Under the pieces are notes generated by a model. The model was not told where the DNA came from. It made no database searches and saw only the letters and a list, made by a program, of their open reading frames with translations. Both the position numbers and the translations under genes were made by a program. Source: Arthrobotrys musiformis (taxonomy: Eukaryota > Ascomycota > Orbiliomycetes > Orbiliales > Orbiliaceae). Taken from it: 64,000 nt of DNA. The DNA lies in the NCBI GenBank assembly GCA_036971715.1, contig JAVHJL010000009.1, forward strand, positions 1,240,001 through 1,304,000, in the 5' to 3' direction. This document shows positions 46,278 to 55,675 of this stretch, in pieces. Position 1 is the stretch's first letter. Each line of letters opens with the position of its first letter.

Positions 46278-47335
46278 AGAAGGAGATGAAGAAGAAGAGC
46301 ATGATGAAGAGTATGATGAAGAGGACTATGAAGAATATGACGAAGAGGATGACGAAGAGGATGACGAAGATCTAGAAGGTGAAAGGAAAAGTAAAGGAGG
46401 GGAGGAGGACGAAGATGAAGAGAAGGAAGGGGAAGAGAAAGACGAAGAGAAAAAGGACGAAGAGGAAGAAATAGAAGAAGAAGGGGAAGAGGGGGATGCA
46501 GACACAGTAGCATCTGGTTTACGAGATAAGGATGAAGACAGTAGTAACGAAGATGAAAATAAGAGTGAGAATGAAGTTGAAGATGGAAATAAAGATGAAG
46601 ATGAAGATGGAAATGAAAATGAAGTTAAAGATGACAACGATAAGTACCTCCGCATGGTAGGAGCAACGACCGGGCTGCTGATTCCGAATTTTAGGCTAAT
46701 AGAGATATAGGAACGAGACAACCAAGTTTTATTTTGCTCAGTTGAAGCACTGAAAGAGCTGGGGGGATATATCGACATTTTGTCAAAATTTTTCCTCGAC
46801 GTGTTTCAATTTCTCGATGATACCAAAGGGCTTCACTTCAGCCGAGTTCAGGAGGCGCTGGAACAAGAAAACAACCGATATAGAATGGTAAGGTATATTT
46901 GCGGATTACCCTAAGCTAAGCAAGTTGCAAGTTTAGCTAAGAGACGTTCGCTAGTCTGCTATTATGAGCGCAGTATACTTGTATAGTCGCCTTACGATGG
47001 TTCACAAAGTCGCAAGTGTCTACATAAGATTTTCGGAAAAATATATCCCACCTGGAATTGAACAAATAGACGATTTGAGAAAAGCCGAATACTACGAATG
47101 CGAAGGGAAGCTAGCTGGTATTCAAAAATGGGAGAGCGAAGCGGTCGCTAAGATTGGGGCAGAAACACCAGAGGTATGTTTCGAGACACTTACTCGAATC
47201 TTTGCAAAGGCTGACAAGGTTCATTTCAATTAAAAAGACAAATAAAGAGATAAAAGATGTAGTATTTAAAAATATAGGATTACTAACGTTAACAGATTTT
47301 GGATCCTTTCACCTTGCATACAACGCTATAATAAC
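46278..47335 (+). pseudogene. Out-of-frame continuation of the PNP coiled-coil gene
   Basis: From 46274 an acidic frame runs to a stop near 46710 (repeating GAA/GAG/GAT codons, with VASGLRDKDEDSSNEDENKS). Coding-like pieces follow: a helix at about 46740-46886 (ELGGYIDILSKFFLDVFQF, SRVQEALEQENNRYRM) before a GTAAGG donor, then 46955-47173 (VHKVASVYIRFSEKYIPPG, KAEYYECEGKLAGIQKW) before GTATGT. A short terminal piece may end near 47330. The donor into 46741 is ambiguous (GTGAGA, GTAACG and GTTTAC all give the right phase). These pieces are best explained as the C-terminal third of the same gene, disrupted or misread at the A9 run. A separate small gene is less likely because no good start exists. 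Confidence 0.5.
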
Positions 47336-48499
47336 GACACATAAAATAAAGCCTACGACGCAGAGCACTGAGCCTGGCGAAGCAGAACCAGGCCAAGCAG
47401 GACCAGACCCAGTGGGACCAAACAGAGAAAGACCAGACACCGCAATACCAGACACTCGTGTATAAAAACTTCAGCTTGTATATAGCTAGGTCAGATTTTG
47501 GTTCCCGGTACGACACAGCTGTCTGGTTACGAGACTGAGCAGGATTCACGATTCTGTGCATTGCATGTGTGCGTTCAAGCTAGTATATGCGTTATATCGA
47601 TCTTGATTTGTATGTAATTTCAAGCTAAAAAGTGCAACTATAAGACAAGATATCTAGACTTCCTAGAGAAGGGGTTTTAAGAATTCGAGCATGTTTAGGA
47701 CGGCAACTAGAAAAATTGTACTCCGACTTTATAGCCTCGGAACGATTAACGCGACTGAAGTAACAGAGGTGGGCGATATCGAGTCAAGCGCTGAGGTAGT
47801 AGAATGGTACAGAAGGCAATTCGTCAATAATAAAGACCAACAGCTCCAAAATAAAATCCCATGATTCAGTAACGTATACGTGCCGCGACTAGCCAAAGAT
47901 CCACCACAGGTCTTTCCACATCGGACGGATGTTGCAAGGTGACCAACGATGACTGGCTATTGCATCAAGTGAAGAATGAGTCGAAACAAGAATTAAATAT
48001 CATAGCTGTAAATTTTGACTTGACATGGGTTATCAAACGGATATATTCTTTAAATTCGGCCCTGGCAAAAACTCCGAGACATTGGAACTAGATTGTTAAC
48101 TTTCGTACCCAGCCGATGCACCCGGGGTTGTACCACCGGTCCTGGCCTGGCCTGGGTCGGAACCAGATAAGCTTATATATAAGACTCTAAATTTTCCATT
48201 AAAAATATTTACACTAGATGGCACGATGCCATCAAGAGTTCTCGGTACTATAGAGGTTATTGCGCCTACAGCCAAACTTACTAATTTTCGGTGGTTGTGG
48301 CTCCCAAGCCTTGAAAAAGAGGAACAAAATTGTGGGGTTTATTGGTCTCGTACCCAGACCGCATGAAGAGTGACCGGGGTTTATCAATCTTCCCTTCGAT
48401 TCGATCTGATAAACCTCTTCTTGTTCCCAACCAATCCCACGTTTACATCGAGCATCTATAGCTATCGATCTATCAACCACCACCCCCAAGTCACCAGCC
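47336..48499. other. Spacer between PNP locus and BolA-like gene
   Basis: 1.2 kb with no supported gene. A Pro/Gly/Glu/Asp-coding 20-codon stretch (GEAEPGQAGPDPVGPNRERP) at about 47377-47436 is open but not connected by a convincing splice. GGTCTCGTACCCAG lies at 48345-48358 in the BolA promoter. Confidence 0.45.
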
Positions 48500-49161
48500 A
48501 TGGCCGAAAACTCAGGAATAACTGCCGAATCCCTCGAGCAGACGATACGTAACAAGTTGGAGGCATCTTATGTTTCTGTCATCGATAATTCAGGTTTGTT
48601 GTCTCTTTTCTTCCTTTATCTTCCTTTTTTGTGAGTTTTCACAGGCTTCGGAGTTATGGGCTTGTGAGCTTGTGAGCTTGTGCAGCGACATCGGGGATTA
48701 TTTTTTGGTGTGATATGATGCAATATTTTTATCTTATCTGATCTTCCTCTGGTGCTGGTTATCTATATGGCTGGCTGCTGCATGTGGTTTCTATGAATGT
48801 TTTCGCTAACATGGAATGATATATTTTTTCGAATAGGTGGATGTGGACAAATATTCGAGGCTGTTATTGTGTATGACTATCTTGACTCACTTCTTGTTTC
48901 TTCTTTTTTAAATTTTCTTCTTCTCCTTCTCATCTATTTTCTGTCATTTGTGTATTAATCTGGGCTTTCACCTTGGGCGTTGGTTTTTGGTTTGGTTTTT
49001 TTAGATCTCCACAGTTCGAAGGCAAGACGAGCCTGGCGAAGAGCCGGTTGGTGAATACGACTTTGAAAGAGGAGATTGCGCAGATACACGCCTGGTCGAA
49101 TAAGACCTATACGCCGGCGCAGTGGGAGAAGCTGAAGGAGAAGGAGGCGGGGGAGGCGTGA
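48500..49161 (+). CDS. BolA-like protein
   Basis: Small partner of monothiol glutaredoxins in [2Fe-2S] cluster handling and iron sensing. Three exons (48500-48593, 48837-48870, 49005-49161) give 94 aa; exon 2 is just 34 nt. The BolA fold is seen in ESLEQTIRNKLEASYVSVID, SGGCGQIFEAVIVSPQFEGK and SRLVNTTLKEEIAQIHAWSN, including the conserved helix-turn LVN and the IHA His. The C-terminal KTYTPAQWEKLKEKE resembles cytosolic BolA2/Fra2, while SGGCGQIFE resembles mitochondrial BolA3. No obvious presequence is present, which favours the cytosolic type. Subfamily remains open. Confidence 0.88.
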
Positions 49162-50450
49162 TAGTAGTCGGTCTTGGTTTGAAGTTGGACAAGCTGTTGG
49201 ATCTGAAGGCCATGCGGAACAGTCAGGAATGACAACCTCACGGGACTGGTGATGGTGGAGCTTTTATATTTTATTTTTTTATATCCTTTTATGAAGCGGA
49301 ATATATTGCGATTTTGAGAACCCTCGTATCTACCGTTGTTTCTCCACATAAAACTACTAAATTTATAAAGTTTCTGCTAGGACATTTGAGGATTTTTAAG
49401 AGCAAGCGCGATAGTCGAAAACTAACCGAGTCGTCTACGCAAAACACGGAAGGATAACTAGGCTAACGAGCTCTTCCCATCTGCTGTTCGTGGGGAGATG
49501 AGTTGCGCGGCCCCACTAATCCCCACGATTTATCTTTTTACGTGAGACTTTTATAGATTAACATTTCGTCTGTGAACTAGTTCCGCTTTCTTTCCTTTCA
49601 ATGTGGATTTTTATTCCGGGGCGAAACGGCAATGCGTTTCGTCAACCTTACCTTGTTATTAGTGCCGTCACGAGGTAGTTTCTCTTTTTTTTAGTTCACA
49701 AAAATGCGCCGCTTGATCAGATTATTTAAATGTGAGACTGGGGTAGCTTTTTCCGATGACCGCTTCCTTTGAAGCTTGTGAGCTTTTGTCTTATGAGCTT
49801 TGAATACCTCTGTTTTTTCCCATTTGTCCGAAGCTAGAATTTAGGGCTTTTTGTTGTAAAGAAGGGGAGTTTAAATTGACGACGGTTCCCAGAGGAAGCT
49901 TTACTTTGAGTTTCTTGCGCGGGGTGGTTTATTTTTCTCTCTCTTTCTTCCTTCTTACCCCCCGATTCCTTATTTTTCTTTAATACCATTCCGTTCCTTA
50001 TATTTTATTTTTTATATTATTTTTTTGGAGAGGAGGATTTCGGATTTCGGCCTCTTTCCATCGATTTGTGCGGGCACAGATTTAAACGAGTCAGGGCTTT
50101 TCGTCATTCTTTTTTGTTCAGACAGGGTGCAGGTTTTTGGTCCGAGGTCGTGCATGGATTTGCATTGCTGAACCCGAGTTCCTGTTTGAATGAATGGAGG
50201 GCAAGGGAAACATTGGCCGAGTACCCGAGTTGTCCGAAATACGAATTTTCGAAAAAGGAAGAGGACGAGAATCCCGACGCCGGGGTTTAGCTCCATAGCT
50301 AGCTCTTGAGCTTAGCTTTTAAAAAGAAGAAAAATTAAAAGCTTTGCCGTTTGAGAGTCCTATTCTGGGGAAAATACCTACAATTTTTTTTTTCTGGGGA
50401 AAGGAATTTGCGGGGGAGATTTTAAAGTTATAGATTTCTTTTTTAAAAAA
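49162..50450. other. Spacer between BolA-like and carrier genes
   Basis: 1.3 kb, A/T-rich, with T runs around 49920-50035. No supported gene. The carrier start at 50451 is preceded by an A-rich leader. Confidence 0.5.
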
Positions 50451-51690
50451 ATGGCAGACTTCATTGCTAGTTCTATCGCTGGGAGCGCTGCCATCGTGCT
50501 GGGGAATCCGATTGATGGTATGTACGAGTTATGCAGGGTCCAGCTTTTTAACAAAAAAATGCAACAAAGTTGAGAAAGCTGACCCCGCGTTGGATATGGT
50601 AAAGTTGTGAAGGTCCGGCTTCAGAGTGGGATTAATAGTACCCCCTCCACGGCCGCTAGGTTCGATACTTGGACGTCGTTATTTCGGGGTAATATATAAA
50701 TTCCACATCCCAATCGATAGCTCGAGTAATTTCAAAAACTTACTTTTTTTTGATTAAAAAAATAAACAGGCGCGGCAGCTCCAGTAATAGGCAACGGCGC
50801 ACTAACCGCCCTCCTCTTCGTCGGCTACAACCGTTCGCTCGAATACCTCGAATCAACCCCCTACCAAGAAATCAAATCCCCCTCCCTCTCAAACGTCTGG
50901 ATCGCAGGCGCAATATCCGGCCTGGCATGTTTCGTCGTCTCCGCACCGACAGAGGTAATAAAATGCAGAGCCCAAATCTACCCTTCCCACCTCCACGACA
51001 TCGCCACCCGCGGAACCACAACCACCAGCGGCATCACCCCACCAACGGGTGGTCGAAACGCCCCATCATCTTGGAAAGTTGCCCGGCAGATATTTGCGAA
51101 TAATGGTATAAGGGGGCTATACCACGGTGGTATCATAACGAGTTTGAGGGATAGCATCGGTTACGGATGGTATTTTTACGCCTACGAGGCTTCGAAGAGT
51201 TTATTGGGGCTGGAGAGTGAGACGATGACTTCGCTTGTTGCGGGTGGGATAGCGGGGTGTGTTACTTGGGCTAGTATTTATCCGTTGGATGTGGTGAAAA
51301 CTAGGGTCCAGACGCAGAGTTTGGTGGTTAATAGTGGTGCTGGCGGTGGCGGTGCTGGTTGCGGGGAGAGGGATGGATTGCTTGGGGGGAATGGTGGGAG
51401 GAGGGGGTATGGAATGGGGGCTTGGGATCATACGAAGGCGATATGGAGGACGGAGGGGGTGAAGGGGTATTTTACGGGGTTTTGGTGGTGTATGGGGCGG
51501 TCGTTTTTTGTTAATGCGGTGCAGGTGAGTATTCAACCTAGCTTCGAATCCCTTGAGGTCTGAAAAGTGTGGAGGAATGCTAACATATGGGTTCTTTAAG
51601 TGGGCGTTGTATGAATACATCATGAGAGCGCTGAAATCCGAGACGACGGATAAGTCGTTCGAAGCCCGTGAGCAGGAATACGGTTATTGA
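50451..51690 (+). CDS. Mitochondrial carrier (SLC25) family protein
   Basis: Six-helix inner-membrane transporter. Four exons (50451-50517, 50605-50688, 50770-51524, 51601-51690) give 331 aa. Three carrier signatures are visible: NPIDVVKVRLQSG, APTEVIKCRAQIYP and YPLDVVKTRVQTQS, one after each odd helix; GLYHGG and GYFTGF follow the second and third repeats. The third repeat has a Gly-rich insertion (about 25 residues, GAGGGGAGCGERDG...) in the matrix loop. The first repeat has a shortened matrix segment (SLFRGAAAPVIGNGA). The pattern recalls the SLC25A29/A45 basic-amino-acid/carnitine-like branch, but the substrate cannot be assigned. The protein ends SFEAREQEYGY. Confidence 0.88.
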
Positions 51691-52093
51691 GGTTTTGCCG
51701 GTGCCTATATACATCATTTTGCAATATCTGTTAGGGAGGTTTTTGATTGCAGCGGATTTTGGCCAGTTGCTGTTCCTTTGTTATTTTAGATTCTGGGAGG
51801 CATTATTTGTTACTCTTGAATCGATACCCATTTGCGATTCTTCTTTTCCTATTTTATGTATCTGTCGTTAAAAGGTGGTGGTAGTTTGATTTATAGCAAT
51901 TGATATGTAAACGGTATGAGGTTGAATTATGTTTCATCGAATACAGAGATCCGCCAATTGAAAAACGCCAATTATGAGATTACAAACGTCTACAAGCTAG
52001 TATAATACACAATCGTGAAGGATAATGGGCCGCAAGTGGCCTTGAAAGTTATAAGACCATTCGCTTCGAGCGGTCCCGAATTGGTGGAGGTTT
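51691..52093. other. Convergent 3' spacer
   Basis: 403 bp between the converging ends of the carrier gene and CMR1. T-rich on the plus strand; no coding feature. Confidence 0.5.
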
Positions 52094-53795
52094 TTATGTC
52101 CAGAGACAGACCTTACCGCTCGCTGTGCCACCAACGATCCAGTCTTGGGTTGGGTGGAATACAGTGACCGCAGGTACGGCAGTGACTAAATCACCACCGA
52201 GTTGGCCGAGCACGTCTCCGTTCTCGGAGTAGATGTCGACGAATCTGTTCATATTTCCTATGCAGAACTTTTGCAGGCCAGTAGGGGATTGTTGCCATTG
52301 AGCTCGAAGGCTTTAAAGGGAATAGTTAGTCGTGTGTAAACTGTTGGGGTTGGGGGGAAGGATACTCACATAGTGACCCATCTCCCTGTCTGGTTGTTAT
52401 GCTTAATAACTACGCTCGGATCCGCACTTTTCAATTCATGCCCCTTCTCCCACCCACTACTCTCGCTGAAGTCAAACACCTTGACAGTATCGTCGTAACT
52501 TGTCGTTACGACTTTACCATTCGAACTCCAGATAGCGCTGCTAACCGATAGCCTCGACTCGTATTCAGCTACCATATGCGGCTTTGCCTCGTCCCCCTTC
52601 CCTACGATTTTCCTCAAGTCCCATATCCTCATCGTTCGATCTAAGCTAGCCGTAGCAGCGAACCAGGGATTCCGAGGGTTTAATGTGAACCCGCCTATCT
52701 TCTTCCCCTCGTGGCATTCCCAGATTGTCGCAGCCTGCGATTTCTCACGTAGATCCTTACGGCCGAGGTATCCTGTCAAAGTTGAGAAGTAGATGACATT
52801 AGGATCGTAGAAGTCCAAACCAGAGATCGCGGCGTCTTTATGTAGTCCTTCGTTGGGGTCCTCTGCAGCGAATATTTCATCTGACTTTTGAGCTACTAGA
52901 TCTAATTTTCGGATCGAACCGTCGTATGAGGTGGAGTATATACTTTCTGCACTATCGGGGGCGAAGGAAAGGGTTGCGATGGAGCGGGAGTGGAGTTTGA
53001 AGGTTGAGACGTTGGGAATGTGGGAGAGGGCTTCTTCGTCTTCTGCTGGATCGTAGTCTGGGTTTGGGAGCGGGTTTGAGGCGTCAAAGATACCGAGGTT
53101 TCCGATCTTGTCTCCGGCGAATACGAGGTTTTTGGAGGTTGTGGGGTGGAAGGACATGCAGTATATTCGTTCCGGTGTGATTTTTATATCTGATTGTGAA
53201 AGCAAGGTTAGTGATTGACGGTATGGAAGTTTGAGGACTCGTTGGTCAACATACCCACAGGATCGAACCTCTCATGCAACTTCAATCCCATCATCTTCTC
53301 CCTGACCGCCTTAAGGTCAGCATTCGTCGTTTTCGCCACATCCTCGTCCGAAAACGTTCGAGCGTATCGTTCCCCCTTAACATCAGACAAGAAGTTTGTA
53401 GTCCGATCCCATTCCTTTCCTGGAGTAACAATATCCGACAACGACAATTCCCCAGCAACTCTCTGTCTCTTCGCCCTCTCAACCTGCTTCAAAGCAGCTT
53501 CCTCCGCCTCCGCCTTACGTTTTGCGACCTCGGAGTCTGCCGCTATACCCTTCAACCGGGAGGAAGTACGACGAGGCAGAAACTCATCCGGAATTTCTTT
53601 TTTGATAGTAGCAGCGCGGGATCGCTTTTTTGACGACGATGAGGAGGATTTTGTAGAGGACGCTGCGTTCGCAGCTGCTTTCTTTTCTGTGGCGGCGCGG
53701 AAGGCGCTCGCGGCTTGTGTGAGATCGAGCTCCTGGAGGAGTTTTCGGTTTTTTTCGATGTTTTCGAGACGTTGGCGCTCGTAGTCGTTTTCCAT
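52094..53795 (-). CDS. CMR1: WD-repeat DNA-damage-binding protein Cmr1
   Basis: Cmr1 (human WDR76) binds damaged DNA, associates with histones and chaperonin, and moves to the intranuclear quality-control site under replication stress. Three exons (53255-53795, 52370-53189, 52094-52310) give 525 aa. The N-terminus is MENDYERQRLENIEKNRKLL, then QELDL, a Lys/Ser-rich NLS (SSSSSSKKRSRAATIKKE) and PRRTSSRLKGIAADSE. The beta-propeller contains ERIYCMSFHPTTSKNLVFAG, STSYDGSIRKLDL, TASLDRTMRIWDLRKI and VTTSYDDTVKVFD. The C-terminal blade VTVFHPTQDWIVGGTASGKV ends CLWT in the third exon. Two ACGCGT boxes lie 190-210 bp upstream. Confidence 0.95.
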
Positions 53796-53982
53796 TGTTG
53801 GATATTACTCTCTTTTGAGTGATTAGGGTTTATCCTGTGGTTTTAAGGGGGTTTTGAAGGATATATGGCGGGAGAGAGGATTTTTGATATTGAAGGCGAC
53901 GGGATGGGATATGGGATGAGGTAAGCCCCTGTGGTGCAGCTTGGGGATTTCAATCAACGCGGGTTCAAAACCGTTATGGAGC

Positions 53983-54007
53983 ACGCGTTGGTGGTGGGAC
54001 CACGCGT
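53983..54007. promoter_or_regulatory. Paired MluI cell-cycle boxes upstream of CMR1
   Basis: Perfect ACGCGT at 53983-53988 and 54002-54007, 19 bp apart. Two copies this close are unlikely by chance in a 200-bp promoter. Established knowledge: MBF binds this element in yeasts, and CMR1 clusters with DNA-metabolism genes. Use here is inference. Confidence 0.5.
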
Positions 54008-54039
54008 TTGGCGGCGTCAGACCCCTGACCTCCATTAAA

Positions 54040-54106
54040 AAAATAAAAAATAAAATGAAAAAAAAAAAAATTAAAAAAAAAGGCAAAAAATAAAAAATTG
54101 CAGTTT
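54040..54106. repeat. A-rich simple sequence
   Basis: About 65 bp of almost pure A with scattered T and G (runs of A7 to A13), between CMR1 and the region upstream of the P450. Confidence 0.8.
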
Positions 54107-55425
54107 GGAAGCTGAGGATAGAAGTCTACAATATCTACCGGAACCTCTACATCGAATACTTCCGAGAGTAGGCGACGTTGGCCAATTGGAACCACAAGTT
54201 TGAATCATTTTGTCGTCAGTCAGTCAACACCTGAGTCAACACATCTCGAGATGTTGGATTTTAAACCACCACAAGCTCAACACAAAGAAACTGGCGCTTA
54301 TAACGACGAGATGAATTTACAAGGAGGCTGTCCGAAGGGACGTCGGGACAGCTCAACAGGATCCTAGGAGTGACGAAAAATGTGACCGGGTAGCATTAGC
54401 TCACCTTTAATCAACGTATCACGGGGCAAGTTCGAGGCGGGTCCGCGGGAAAACCCGACGCTATACAAGACCCACCTGATTATGCAAGCCAGTTTTCACA
54501 AGAGACTTACTTTACATAATTAGCACGGACAGGGTTTGAGATCCCGTTTTCCGCGAGGGCCAATTGAAAGCTGAGTGTTAGAATATCCACTGTCGGTGTG
54601 GTCACACATAGATTCTCTGGTAGGTTTGATCTCGCAGCTCGAGGTGCACCATGTTACATGAAGTCAACAGGTATTGCGCGATCGATCTGGGGATTTGGAA
54701 TATTCAGCCTTGTACTTGGATTGAGCGTAAAACGTGAACTATGACCAGGGCGAGCTGTAATTTTTTTTTATCAAGTATATACACCGTTGAGCAAAAGAAG
54801 GATCACTGGAAATCCTTCTGGCTCGAAATGTTGACGCTATGGCCTATAAAAATTTCAACACACATTTGCCGCTGCCTAAGATCTTAAGAGAGGGAAACGC
54901 ACAGCTATGCAACCCCCCCTCCCACGCACATTATCTTGTTTCTGCAGTACATCGTACGTTGTCACCCCATTTGCGGTTAATTTTTCGCCCAAAATTGAAC
55001 AGTACATAAAGTAGGGTTCCTATCAAGGCATGGCGATTCAACCGAACTCTTACCCCTCCCCGTTCGAGAAAGCTGCATATGCATGAAGTATCTATCAGCA
55101 GATCGGCGGCACAGCGCTTTACACACATTATCCTTGCTCTTTCCCGCCAACTGATACCCCCTCCCCCCCATTTGAAAATCTATTTTGTGATAGAAATTAT
55201 TGGTGCTGGAATAGTATTCCAGACCGTGCTCCACCGCTGAGAAGGACAAGAATATTCAGAGACACACGGGTCGGGATAAACGCCCAACGATGGGTGGAAT
55301 TGGAAGCCAAGGTGTTCTACGCTGCATGTATATGCAGTATTGTACAGGTACAATTGCATTGTGGGTTTTTCAGAGGCGGGGTTGGTAGATATATATGTGT
55401 CAGTGATTGGGAATATCTTTGAATA
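54107..55425. other. Spacer with no supported gene
   Basis: 1.3 kb of sequence with many stops in all frames. Composition resembles the accessory stretches at 32-36 kb and 58-62 kb. Degenerate mobile DNA is possible but nothing readable was found outside the adjacent integrase-like piece. Confidence 0.4.
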
Positions 55426-55616
55426 TCATTGGGTCGTAGGCCGCAAGGCCAAGGGTGGTTTACGGAAAGGATACGTCTTTTCTAATCGATCTGATATGAG
55501 ATAGTTATCTTTAACTGCTCGATTCATTTGCTCAATTATCCCATTTTGGGAGAGTGGCTTTTTCAACAATTTATTTCGAGGGAGTCCCTTCGGACCCTCT
55601 ATCCCAATTCTATCGT
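55426..55616 (-). mobile_element. Possible retrotransposon integrase relic
   Basis: A 62-codon open piece on the minus strand contains PLSQNGIIEQMNRAVKDNYL. The QNG-x2-E-x2-NR spacing is the hallmark around the catalytic Glu of retroviral-type integrases in Ty1/copia elements. The frame ends at a TGA (55426-55428), and no gag, protease, reverse transcriptase or LTR was seen nearby, so it would be a small fragment. It ends about 60 bp before the P450 start codon. Chance similarity remains possible. Confidence 0.35.
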
Positions 55617-55675
55617 GTCGCCTTAATCGAATTTGAGTAAAGAGAGGGAAAGGAAGAAGAAAAGGATAGAAAACA

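Noticed and set aside
46235..46778. Ser/Leu-rich open frames opposite the acidic tract
   Set aside because: They are shadows of GAA/GAG/GAT repeats read backward.
53920..53985. tRNA-like segment (TGGTGCAGC and GGTTCAAAACC)
   Set aside because: The distance between A- and B-box-like parts is too short and no acceptor or anticodon stem pairs.
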